DNA from: Herbaspirillum sp. SJZ107
Lineage (GTDB): Bacteria > Pseudomonadota > Gammaproteobacteria > Burkholderiales > Burkholderiaceae_D
Direction: 5' to 3'
Assembly: GCF_006715485.1 (NCBI RefSeq)
Contig: NZ_VFNH01000002.1
Span: 1,054,001-1,118,000, forward strand
Length of the DNA: 64,000 nucleotides
Made by a program: the position numbers and the translations under genes
Notes under the pieces: model-generated
Told to the model about the DNA's origin: nothing
Database searches by the model: none
The model's input: only the letters and a program-made list of their open reading frames with translations
Shown: piece by piece, positions 42,846-50,170 of the stretch
How positions within the stretch are numbered: position 1 is the stretch's first letter
How the letters are laid out: each line of letters opens with the position of its first letter

Positions 42846-43558
42846 CAGGCGCCGAATGCACCGTCGATCGTGTGCATCGCCCCGGTCACGAAGCCCGCTT
42901 CCGGTCCCGCCAGCCAGGCCACCATGGCCGCCACCTCTTCAGGACGGCCGTGGCGCTTGATCGCCATGAAGCTGTGCATCAGGTCCTTCATGGGGCCGTC
43001 TTCCGGATTCGCGTCGGTGTCGATCGGTCCCGGCTGCACGACGTTGATCGTGATGCCGCGCGGGCCGAAATCGCGTGCCAGCCCGCGCGCCAGCCCCTGC
43101 AGCGCCGACTTGCTCAAGGCATAGGACGCCATGCCGGGGAGGGGCATGCGGTCACCGTTGACCGATCCGATCACGATGATGCGGCCGCCGGCGGGCATCT
43201 GCCGCGCCGCTTCGACCGAAGCGTGATACGGCGCATGGACATTGATACGGAACAGCCGGTCGACTGCGTCCGGGTCCTGCTCCAGCGCATCGCCGAAGAT
43301 GGCAATGCCCGAGTTGACGACCAGGACGTCCAATGGACCGCTGTCGCGGACCCGGGCGATGACCGCATCCCGGTCCGCGCTGTCGGTCACGAATGCCGTG
43401 CTCCCGGTTTCCGCGGCAATGCGCTGGGCCGCTTCCGGCGAACCCGAGTAAGTAAACGCCACCTGCGCGCCGTCTGCGGCAAAGCGGCGCACGATCGCCG
43501 CGCCAATCCCCCGGCTGCCGCCGAGCACCAGCACCTTCTTGTCAGCAAAATCCGTCAT
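42845..43558 (-). CDS. bdcA: SDR-type c-di-GMP-binding biofilm dispersal mediator BdcA
   Basis: A 237-residue SDR nearly superposable on E. coli BdcA (YjgI): 'VLVLGGSRGIGAAIVRRFAADGAQVAFTYSGS', 'FVTDSADRDAVI', 'RLFRINVHAPYHASVEAARQMP', 'IGSVNGDRMPLPGMASYALSKSALQGLARGLARDFGPRGI', and 'VTGAMHTIDGAFGA'. In E. coli the protein binds c-di-GMP and promotes biofilm dispersal; the SDR catalytic Ser, Y-x3-K are also kept here. ATG 43558 follows GGGAGGGACC. It is divergent from bdcR across 73 bp that contain a clear inverted repeat, so BdcR repression is very likely. A large diguanylate cyclase gene lies 7 kb away. Confidence 0.93.
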   Translation of the reverse strand: MTDFADKKVLVLGGSRGIGAAIVRRFAADGAQVAFTYSGSPEAAQRIAAETGSTAFVTDSADRDAVIARVRDSGPLDVLVVNSGIAIFGDALEQDPDAVDRLFRINVHAPYHASVEAARQMPAGGRIIVIGSVNGDRMPLPGMASYALSKSALQGLARGLARDFGPRGITINVVQPGPIDTDANPEDGPMKDLMHSFMAIKRHGRPEEVAAMVAWLAGPEAGFVTGAMHTIDGAFGA

Positions 43559-43572
43559 GGTCCCTCCCTTTT

Positions 43573-43600
43573 GGTTAATGTAGTGCATGCTACAATAACC
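43573..43600. promoter_or_regulatory. BdcR operator (interrupted inverted repeat)
   Basis: GGTTAATGTAG-TGCATG-CTACAATAACC has 11-bp arms with one mismatch and a 6-bp centre. It sits between the bdcA start (15 bp away) and the bdcR start (31 bp away), where a TetR-type dimer would block both promoters. Confidence 0.75.
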
Positions 43601-43631
43601 ATTAGACCCCTTGTCAAGCATTTCTGTAATC

Positions 43632-44246
43632 ATGACTACAAATATATCTTCCGCACGCGGCCGTCCCCGCCGCTTCAATCCCGAAGAGGCGGTCGTCACT
43701 GCGCAGCGCCTGTTCCACGAGAAGGGTTACGACGCTGTGAGCGTTGCCGACCTGACCAAGGCGCTGGGCATCAACCCGCCCAGTTTCTACGCTGCCTTTG
43801 GCAGCAAGGCCGGGCTGTACGCACGGATCCTCGATCGTTATGCGCAAACCGGTGCCATTCCCTTGACGCAGATTTTCAGCGCGGAACGGCCGCTGGCCGA
43901 AGCGCTTGCAGAGGTGCTGGTGGAGGCGGCACGCCACTACGCCGCCGATCCCGGCGCCACCGGCTGCATGGTGCTGGAAGGAACCCGGAGCAACGATCCG
44001 GAAGCCCGTGACGCCGCCTGCGGCTACCATGTGGCCGCGCAAGATCTGATTCGGGAACATATCGCTGCGCGCTACCCGCAGGAGGCGGATCGCCTGGCGG
44101 ATTTTGTCTCCACCACCATGGCCGGGCTCTCGGCCAGCGCGCGCCATGGCCAGAGCCTGGAGCGCCTGCTGGCCACTGCGCGGCTGGCCGGCCTGGCGAT
44201 CGCACAGGCGCTGGCTCTGGACACCGCGCACGATTCCAAAAGATAA
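43632..44246 (+). CDS. bdcR: TetR-family regulator BdcR
   Basis: A 204-residue TetR regulator. The N-terminal helix-turn-helix (about 10-58) reads 'GRPRRFNPEEAVVTAQRLFHEKGYDAVSVADLTKALGINPPSFYAAFGSKAGLYARIL', matching E. coli BdcR. The ligand domain includes 'GCMVLEGTRSNDPEARDAA' and 'FVSTTMAGLSASARHGQSLERLLATARLAG'. It represses bdcA in E. coli. ATG 43632 is used; the frame opens 7 codons upstream with TTG but that would reach into the operator side. It is followed by the imuA SOS region 29 bp after the stop. Confidence 0.93.
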   Translation: MTTNISSARGRPRRFNPEEAVVTAQRLFHEKGYDAVSVADLTKALGINPPSFYAAFGSKAGLYARILDRYAQTGAIPLTQIFSAERPLAEALAEVLVEAARHYAADPGATGCMVLEGTRSNDPEARDAACGYHVAAQDLIREHIAARYPQEADRLADFVSTTMAGLSASARHGQSLERLLATARLAGLAIAQALALDTAHDSKR

Positions 44247-44274
44247 ATCTTGCCAAAACCTGATGAGACGTATA

Positions 44275-44290
44275 CTGTATAAACATACAG
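44275..44290. promoter_or_regulatory. LexA (SOS) box of imuAB
   Basis: CTGTATAAACATACAG fits the CTGT-N8-ACAG LexA consensus, and the surrounding bases extend it to ATACTGTAT-aaac-ATACAGTAT with perfect 9-bp arms. It lies 19 bp before ATG 44309 of imuA, so the pair should be DNA-damage-induced. Confidence 0.92.
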
Positions 44291-44308
44291 TATTTCCTTG
44301 CGTCACAT

Positions 44309-45019
44309 ATGATTTGCTCAGATTCCACGTCTGTAGCGCCGGAATCCTTGCACCCGTCGCTCTGGCGCGCCTCGCAACTGGCGCGCTCCAGTACGCGCTG
44401 CATCGACACCGGCCACCCTGCGCTGTCGGCCCAGCTGCCCGGCGGCGGCTGGCCGACCGGTTCGCTGGTCGACCTGCTGATCCAGCAGCCCGGCATCGGC
44501 GAGATGCGCCTGCTGCGGCCAGCGCTGGCCGAGGTCGCCAGGCGCCGCATCGTGCTGTTGCAGCCGCCGCATCCGCCGCAGGCGCTGGCGCTGGCCGCGC
44601 TCGGCGTGCCGCCTTCGCAATTGCTCTGGCTGCGCGCCGCGCAGACCGCGGATGCGCTGTGGGCCGCCGAGCAGGTGCTGCGCAGCGGCAGTTGCGGCGC
44701 GCTGCTGTTCTGGCAGAACCATGCGCGCGCCGACAGCCTGCGCCGCCTGCATCTCGCCGCCCAGGCTGGCGAGACCCTGTTTTTCCTGATGCGGCCGCTG
44801 GCGGCGGGCCAGGACGCCTCGCCGGCGCCGCTGCGCCTGGCGCTACGGCCGCAGGCCGGCGGGCTCGAGATCGATTTCGTCAAACGCCGGGGACCGACGC
44901 GCGATGCGTCGCTGTTCCTGCCACTCACTTCTCACCTGGTACAACGCCATGCGCCTGTGGATCGCACTGCACCTGCCCCGGTTGCCGCTCGAGGTCTTCG
45001 CTCCGAGCTGGTGCACTGA
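44309..45019 (+). CDS. imuA: Translesion synthesis accessory protein ImuA
   Basis: A 236-residue ImuA (RecA/SulA-like fold). Recognisable parts: 'HPSLWRASQLARSSTRCIDTGHPALSAQLPGGGWPTGSLVDLLIQQPGIGEMRLL' and 'LWLRAAQTADALWAAEQVLRSGSCGALLFW'. The family supports ImuB and DnaE2 in SOS mutagenesis. A canonical P-loop is absent, as in other short ImuA proteins. A perfect LexA box lies just upstream. The 3' end overlaps the imuB start by 71 bp in another frame, a usual feature of this pair. Confidence 0.92.
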   Translation: MICSDSTSVAPESLHPSLWRASQLARSSTRCIDTGHPALSAQLPGGGWPTGSLVDLLIQQPGIGEMRLLRPALAEVARRRIVLLQPPHPPQALALAALGVPPSQLLWLRAAQTADALWAAEQVLRSGSCGALLFWQNHARADSLRRLHLAAQAGETLFFLMRPLAAGQDASPAPLRLALRPQAGGLEIDFVKRRGPTRDASLFLPLTSHLVQRHAPVDRTAPAPVAARGLRSELVH

Positions 45020-46424
45020 CAGCGGCAGCGTCGTGCTCGACCAGGAGCGCGTGCTGGTCGCATCCACCTGCGCGCGCGACGCCGGCGTGCAAATCGGGAT
45101 GCGCCGCGGCGGCGTGCTGATGCTGCTGCCCGATGCCCGGATCCACGAGCGCGACCTGGCGCTGGAAGATGGCGCGCGCCAGTCGGTGGCGCTGACGCTG
45201 CTGCAGTACACGCCGCAGGTGGCCGAGGACGAGGAATCGACCCTGATCATGGACGTCGGCGCCAGCCTGACCCTGTTCGGCGGCATCCACGCGCTGTGCG
45301 CGCGCGTGCGCGAGAACGTGCGCGCGCTCGGTTTTACCGTGTCGCTGGCGGCGTCGCCGACCGCGCGCGGCGCCTGGCTGCTGGCGCGCGCCAATGCCGG
45401 GCGCGCGGTGCGGATGGAATCGCTGGTGCGGCGCCTGGACCGCCTGGCCGTGCTGCTGGCGCCGCCGGCGCGCGCCCATGCGGCCTGGTTCGACGGCATC
45501 GGCTGCACCACGCTGGGCGAGCTGCGCCGGCTGCCGCGGCCCGGCCTGCAGCGGCGCTGCGGCGGCGCGCTGCTCGACCTGCTCGACGCCGCCTACGGCC
45601 TGGCGCCCGAACTCTACGAATGGATCGCGCCGCCGGAGACCTTTTACGCGCGCCTCGAACTGTTCGACCGCATCGACGACGCCGAACTGCTGCTGGAAGG
45701 CAGCAGGCGCCTGCTGCTGCAGCTGGTCGGCTGGCTGTGCGCACGCCAGCTGGCGGTGGAACGCATCACGCTCAAGCTCGAGCACGAGCGGGGCAGGGTG
45801 GCGCGTGCGCCGACCTGCATCGACGTGACGCTGGCCGAACCGGCCTGGCGCGACGAACACCTGGTGCGCCTGCTGAAGGAGCGCCTGGCCAAGACGGTGC
45901 TGGACGCGCCGGTGATCGGCCTGGGACTGGAAGCCGTGCAGGTGCAGCCGATGGCGCCGCCCAGCGAGTCGCTGTTCCCCGAGCCGGGCGGCACCGAGGA
46001 CGACCGCATGCGCATGCTGGAACTGGTGGCCGCGCGCTTGGGCGCCGACAACGTGCTGCAGCCTTTGCTGAAAGCCGATTACCGTCCCGAGCAGGCCAAC
46101 GCCTGGGTGCCGCTGCAGCACAAGGTGGCCGACAAGGCACGCGAAGCACGCATGCCGCCCGACGTGATGGCGCTGCCGCGTCCGACCTGGCTGCTGGCCA
46201 AGCCGATCGCGCTGCTGATGCGCAACCACCGGCCGTTCTACGGTTCGCCCTTGCGCATGACGTCGAGTCCGGAGCGCATCGAGGCCGGCTGGTGGAACGG
46301 CCCGCAGACGCGCGATTACTTCATCGCGGAAGGGCAGGACCACACGCTGTACTGGGTCTATCGTGAGCGCATCGGCGCCGACGACGCCGAACCGCGCTGG
46401 TTCCTGCACGGGCTGTTCGGCTGA
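44949..46424 (+). CDS. imuB: Y-family polymerase-like protein ImuB
   Basis: A 491-residue DinB-like protein. The palm/fingers part (about 1-230) opens with 'MRLWIALHLPRLPLEVFAP' where active Y polymerases carry the first catalytic Asp, so it is expected to be catalytically inactive, as is known for ImuB. Further matches: 'LVASTCARDAGVQIGMRRGGVLMLLPDA', 'DVGASLTLFGG', 'HAAWFDGIGCTTLGELRRLPRPGLQRR' helix-hairpin-helix, and a C-terminal 'AGWWNGPQTRDYFIAEGQDHTLYWVYRE' typical of ImuB. ATG 44949 is chosen because the family starts here; the frame extends upstream into imuA. dnaE2 (imuC) does not follow; the next gene is arsH on the other strand, 21 bp away. Confidence 0.93.
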   Translation: MRLWIALHLPRLPLEVFAPSWCTDSGSVVLDQERVLVASTCARDAGVQIGMRRGGVLMLLPDARIHERDLALEDGARQSVALTLLQYTPQVAEDEESTLIMDVGASLTLFGGIHALCARVRENVRALGFTVSLAASPTARGAWLLARANAGRAVRMESLVRRLDRLAVLLAPPARAHAAWFDGIGCTTLGELRRLPRPGLQRRCGGALLDLLDAAYGLAPELYEWIAPPETFYARLELFDRIDDAELLLEGSRRLLLQLVGWLCARQLAVERITLKLEHERGRVARAPTCIDVTLAEPAWRDEHLVRLLKERLAKTVLDAPVIGLGLEAVQVQPMAPPSESLFPEPGGTEDDRMRMLELVAARLGADNVLQPLLKADYRPEQANAWVPLQHKVADKAREARMPPDVMALPRPTWLLAKPIALLMRNHRPFYGSPLRMTSSPERIEAGWWNGPQTRDYFIAEGQDHTLYWVYRERIGADDAEPRWFLHGLFG

Positions 46425-46445
46425 TGTTCGGCTGGGAGCGCGGCC

Positions 46446-47162
46446 TTACAGTTTATCGATCTGGCGGTCGATCGCCTTGCGTGCACGTTCGTTGCGCTCG
46501 CTGTAGCGGTCGGTCAGGTAGTCGGTGCGGCCGCGCAGCAGCAGCGTCATCTTGAACAGTTCTTCCATCACGTCGACCACGCGGTCGTAGTAGCCCGATG
46601 GGCGCATGCGGCCGGCATCGTCGAACTCCTTGTATGCCATCGGCACCGACGACTGGTTCGGGATCGTGAACATGCGCATCCAGCGCCCCAGCAGGCGCAG
46701 GGTGTTGACCACGTTGAACGACTGCGAGCCGCCGCAGACCTGCATCACCGCCAGCGTGCGGCCCTGGCTCGGCCGGATCGCGCCCATTTCCAGCGGAATC
46801 CAGTCGATCTGGTTCTTCATCACCGCCGTCACCGCGCCGTGGCGCTCCGGGCTGCACCACACCTGGCCTTCCGACCACAGGCACAGCTCGCGCAATTCGA
46901 CCACCTTCGGATGGGTCTCGGGCACGCTGCCCACCATCGGCAGTTCCATCGGGTCGAAGATTTTCACCTCGGCGCCGAAGTGTTCCAGGATGCGCGCGGC
47001 TTCCTCGGTCAGGAAACGGCTGAAGGAGCGTTCGCGCAGCGAGCCATACAGCAGCAGGATGCGCGGCGGGTGGTCCAGGTCGCCGGTAGGCGCCAGCTTG
47101 TCCGGCGTCGGCAGGTCCAGCAGCTCGGGTTGGATGTTGGGAAGGTTCGGGATCTTGTCCAT
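46446..47162 (-). CDS. arsH: Arsenical resistance protein ArsH (NADPH-FMN oxidoreductase)
   Basis: A 238-residue ArsH of family length. It has the flavodoxin-like FMN motif '[25 protein letters not shown]', '[10 protein letters not shown]', '[32 protein letters not shown]', '[29 protein letters not shown]' and '[20 protein letters not shown]'. ArsH oxidises trivalent organoarsenicals and can reduce quinones. It is last in the arsRCBH operon, 13 bp after arsB, with no strong terminator before the convergent imuB end. ATG 47162 is followed by an Asp/Pro-rich lead normal for the family. Confidence 0.96.
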   Translation of the reverse strand: MDKIPNLPNIQPELLDLPTPDKLAPTGDLDHPPRILLLYGSLRERSFSRFLTEEAARILEHFGAEVKIFDPMELPMVGSVPETHPKVVELRELCLWSEGQVWCSPERHGAVTAVMKNQIDWIPLEMGAIRPSQGRTLAVMQVCGGSQSFNVVNTLRLLGRWMRMFTIPNQSSVPMAYKEFDDAGRMRPSGYYDRVVDVMEELFKMTLLLRGRTDYLTDRYSERNERARKAIDRQIDKL

Positions 47163-47175
47163 GTGATTTCTCGAT

Positions 47176-48456
47176 TCAGCCCAGGCGCAGCGCCAGCGCG
47201 CCCAGGGTCGCCAGCAGGATCGGCAGCGTCAGCACGATGCCGATGCGGAAGTAGTATGCCCACGAGATGCGGATGCCGCGGGCCGACAGCACGTGCAGCC
47301 ATAGCAGGGTAGCCAGGCTGCCGATCGGCGTGATCTTCGGGCCCAGGTCGGCGCCGATGACGTTGGCGTACACCATCGCTTCGCGCAGCGTGCCCTGTGC
47401 CGAGGTGGCATCGATGGCCAGGGCGCCGACCAGCACGGTCGGCATGTTGTTCATCACGGATGACAGGATGGCCGTGACCAAGCCGGTGCCGAGGGCCGCG
47501 CCCCAGATACCATACTCGGCGCAGCGCTCGAACAGGGCCGTCAGGTATGCAGTCAGGCCGGCATTGCGCAAGCCGTAGACCACCAGGTACATCCCCAGCG
47601 AGAACACGACCACCTGCCACGGCGCCCCGCGCAGCACGTCGCGCGTCGGGATGCGCCGGCCGCGCGCCGCCACCGCCAGCAGGATGACGGCACCTGACGC
47701 GGCGACTGCACTGATCGGAATGCCGATGGCGTCCAGCCAGAAAAAGCCGATCAGCAGCAGCGCCAGTACCCACCAGCCGGCAAGGAAGGTGGCGCGGTCA
47801 TGGATGGCGTCCTGCGGATGCCGGAGCTGTGCGGGGTCGTAGTGGAGCGGGATGTCCTTGCGGAAGAACCAGGCCAGCGCGCCCAGCGTGGCGGCCACCG
47901 ATACCAGGTTCACCGGTACCATCACCGCCGCATAGCGGGCAAAGCCGATGCCGAAGTAGTCGCTCGACACGATGTTGACCAGGTTCGACACCGCCAGCGG
48001 CAGGCTGGCGGTGTCGGCGATGAAGCCGGCTGCCATCACGAAGGCCAGCGTGGCACGCGGCGTGAAGCGCAGGGCGGCCAGCATGGCGACCACGATGGGC
48101 GTCAGGATCAGCGCGGCGCCGTCGTTGGCGAACAGCGCGGCCACCGCCGCCCCGAGCAGCACCAGCAGCACGAACAGGCGGCGGCCGCTGCCGGCCCCCC
48201 AGCGCGCCACGTGCAGCGCCGCCCACTCGAAGAAACCGGCCTTGTCGAGCAGCAGGCTGATGACGATCACGGCGACAAAGGCGCCGGTCGCGTTCCAGAC
48301 GATGTGCCAGACGACAGGAATGTCGCCGACGTGGATGACGCCGGCCAGCAGGGCGGCGATGGCGCCGCCGGCCGCGCTCCAGCCGATGCCGAGGCCGCGC
48401 GGTTGCCAGATCACGAGCGTGAGCGTGGCCAGGAAGATGAGCAGGGCAGTCAGCAC
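47176..48456 (-). CDS. arsB: Arsenite efflux transporter ArsB
   Basis: A 426-residue membrane protein with about 12 hydrophobic segments, matching the ArsB size (429 in E. coli plasmid ArsB). '[22 protein letters not shown]', '[47 protein letters not shown]', '[40 protein letters not shown]' and '[23 protein letters not shown]' are the family's conserved stretches. It exports arsenite or antimonite across the inner membrane using the proton gradient. It lies 9 bp after arsC and is followed by arsH. No arsA is present, so it works as a secondary carrier. Confidence 0.96.
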   Translation of the reverse strand: MLTALLIFLATLTLVIWQPRGLGIGWSAAGGAIAALLAGVIHVGDIPVVWHIVWNATGAFVAVIVISLLLDKAGFFEWAALHVARWGAGSGRRLFVLLVLLGAAVAALFANDGAALILTPIVVAMLAALRFTPRATLAFVMAAGFIADTASLPLAVSNLVNIVSSDYFGIGFARYAAVMVPVNLVSVAATLGALAWFFRKDIPLHYDPAQLRHPQDAIHDRATFLAGWWVLALLLIGFFWLDAIGIPISAVAASGAVILLAVAARGRRIPTRDVLRGAPWQVVVFSLGMYLVVYGLRNAGLTAYLTALFERCAEYGIWGAALGTGLVTAILSSVMNNMPTVLVGALAIDATSAQGTLREAMVYANVIGADLGPKITPIGSLATLLWLHVLSARGIRISWAYYFRIGIVLTLPILLATLGALALRLG

Positions 48457-48465
48457 GCAGGTCCT

Positions 48466-48945
48466 TCAGGCGTCAATGCTGCCGATGCGGTCCAGCTCTG
48501 CCTTGAACGCGGCACGGTCCTGCGCCAGCGTGTCCAGCGGCAGCGCCAGGAAGGCTTCGATACGCGCCCGCAGGATCGCGTACGCCTGTTCGAACGCGGC
48601 CCCGATCTCCTCTTCGCTGCCAACCACGTGGCTCGGGTCTTCCACGCCCCAGTGCGCGCGCAGGACCGGCCCCAGGTAGGCCGGGCAGGTTTCGCCGGCG
48701 GCGCTGGCGCACACCGTGACCACGATGTCGGGCGTGAGCGGCAGGCCGTCCCAGGACTTGCTGGAATAGCCCGCGGTCGGGATGCCCTTGCGCGCCAGCA
48801 GGGCCAGCGCGCGCTCGTTCAGCTTGCCCGTGGGCTGGCTGCCGGCGCTGATGGCGTGCCAGCCGGCCGGGGCCAGGTGGTTGAAGACGGCTTCGCTGAT
48901 CAGAGAACGGCAGGAGTTGCCGGTGCAGAGAAAGAGGACGTTCAT
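48466..48945 (-). CDS. arsC: Arsenate reductase, low-molecular-weight phosphatase (thioredoxin) type
   Basis: A 159-residue LMW-PTP-fold arsenate reductase. The P-loop is C7-TGNSC-R13 (C-x5-R) followed by S14, with later redox Cys residues in 'VTVCASAAGETCPAYLG' as in the thioredoxin-coupled class. 'AISAGSQPTGKLNERALALLARKGIPTAGYSSKSWD' is the conserved middle. It converts arsenate to arsenite, which ArsB then exports. ATG 48945 overlaps the arsR stop by 4 bases (ATGA). The C-terminal 30 residues ('LDTLAQDRAAFKAELDRIGSI') form the usual helix. Confidence 0.95.
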   Translation of the reverse strand: MNVLFLCTGNSCRSLISEAVFNHLAPAGWHAISAGSQPTGKLNERALALLARKGIPTAGYSSKSWDGLPLTPDIVVTVCASAAGETCPAYLGPVLRAHWGVEDPSHVVGSEEEIGAAFEQAYAILRARIEAFLALPLDTLAQDRAAFKAELDRIGSIDA

Positions 48946-49277
48946 GCCGGGTTTCCTTTGGCGCAGGCGGGCAGGGAGAGGGGCGAGCAGGGATTGCCGC
49001 CGCAGCAGTTCTCGGTGAGAAAGCCCAGCAGGGCGTTCATGCGTTCGAAGCGGGCGGCATAGATGACGAAGCGGCCTTCCTGGCGCGGCACGACCAGGTC
49101 GGCGTGGGTCAGCTCCTTCAGGTGGAACGACAGCGAGGACGGCGGCATGCCGAGCGCCTCGGCGATCTTGCTGGCGGCCAGTCCTTCGGGACCAGCCTGC
49201 ACCAGCAGCCGGAAAGCCGCCAGCCGCGCCTCCTGCGCCAGTGCGGCCAGGGCCGTCACCGCATCCTTGTTGTCCAT
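48942..49277 (-). CDS. arsR: Arsenic-responsive repressor ArsR
   Basis: A 111-residue SmtB/ArsR regulator. The winged helix (about 10-85) is 'TALAALAQEARLAAFRLLVQAGPEGLAASKIAEALGMPPSSLSFHLKELTHADLVV'. The As(III) ligands of E. coli ArsR in helix 4 are not obvious; instead the C-terminus has Cys91-Cys92-x4-Cys97 (and Cys105). This resembles the C-terminal three-Cys site known from Acidithiobacillus ArsR. ATG 49277 is used because it gives family length and leaves the operator (49298-49321) just upstream; the open frame extends 29 codons through that operator. First gene of arsRCBH. Confidence 0.93.
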   Translation of the reverse strand: MDNKDAVTALAALAQEARLAAFRLLVQAGPEGLAASKIAEALGMPPSSLSFHLKELTHADLVVPRQEGRFVIYAARFERMNALLGFLTENCCGGNPCSPLSLPACAKGNPA

Positions 49278-49297
49278 GGCCGCTCCAATACATTTCG

Positions 49298-49321
49298 ATA
49301 TTTCGAGTATAGTCGAAATAT
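49298..49321. promoter_or_regulatory. ArsR operator
   Basis: ATATTTCGA-gtatag-TCGAAATAT has perfect 9-bp arms and lies 21 bp before ATG 49277. It stands out as AT-rich in a GC-rich setting and is about 80 bp from the divergent hydrolase start, so ArsR may also affect that gene. Confidence 0.88.
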
Positions 49322-49399
49322 AGCGGGGAGGGGCTGGCTTGCATGCACAGCCGATCCGGTGCACAGTGGCGCCATCGTAAAAACCGCACCAGATTCTCC

Positions 49400-50170
49400 A
49401 TGCTCACCGAACGTATTGACTTCCAGGGCCCGCACGGCAAGCTGTCGGCCAAGCTCGACGCCCCCGACGGCACGCCGCGCGCCTACGGCGTGTTCGCCCA
49501 CTGCTTCACCTGCAGCAAGGACGTGCTGGCCGCGACCCGCGTCTCGCAGGGCCTGGCCGAACTCGGCATCGCCATGCTGCGCTTCGATTTCGCCGGCCTC
49601 GGCAACAGCGCCGGCGATTTCGCCGACACTAATTTCTCGTCCAATGTGCACGACCTGGTCGCCGCCGCCGACTTCCTGCGCGAGCGCTTCAAGGCGCCGG
49701 CGCTGCTGGTCGGCCACAGCATGGGCGGCACCGCGGTGCTGGCGGCAAGCCACCGGATTCCGGAATCGAAGGCGGTGGTGACGATCGCCTCGCCGAGCGA
49801 CCCGCAGTACGTGGTGAACAAACTGTTTGCCGAGCACCTCGACACCATCGCCAAGCTGGGCGAAGCGCGCGTGCGCCTGGCCGGCCGCAACTTCAATATC
49901 CGCCAGCACTTCGTCGACGACGCCATCGGGCACGGGCTGCACGACCGGATCGCCAACCTGGGCCGCGCGCTGCTGGTGCTGCACGCGCCCCAGGACGACA
50001 CCGTCGACAAGTCGAACGCCAGCCGCATCTTCGAGCTGGCCCGGCATCCGAAGAGCTATGTGTCGCTGGACGGGATGGATCACCTGCTCACGGGCAGGGA
50101 AGATGCAGCCTACGTGGCCGGGCTGATTGCGGCCTGGAGCACGCGCTATATCGCGCGTGAAACCAGTTAA
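49400..50170 (+). CDS. Alpha/beta hydrolase (no OsmC domain)
   Basis: A 256-residue serine hydrolase with an intact triad: Ser in 'LLVGHSMGGTAVLAASH', Asp in 'VLHAPQDDTVD', and His in 'LDGMDHLLTG'. The oxyanion region 'VFAHCFTCSKDVLAATRVSQGLAELGIAMLRFDFAGLGNS' is characteristic of the hydrolase half of the bifunctional alpha/beta hydrolase-OsmC proteins, but no OsmC domain follows here and none is adjacent. ATG 49400 has no strong SD. It is divergent from arsR, with the ArsR site in between. Its stop overlaps the convergent diguanylate cyclase stop by 4 bp. Substrate unknown. Confidence 0.9.
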   Translation: MLTERIDFQGPHGKLSAKLDAPDGTPRAYGVFAHCFTCSKDVLAATRVSQGLAELGIAMLRFDFAGLGNSAGDFADTNFSSNVHDLVAAADFLRERFKAPALLVGHSMGGTAVLAASHRIPESKAVVTIASPSDPQYVVNKLFAEHLDTIAKLGEARVRLAGRNFNIRQHFVDDAIGHGLHDRIANLGRALLVLHAPQDDTVDKSNASRIFELARHPKSYVSLDGMDHLLTGREDAAYVAGLIAAWSTRYIARETS

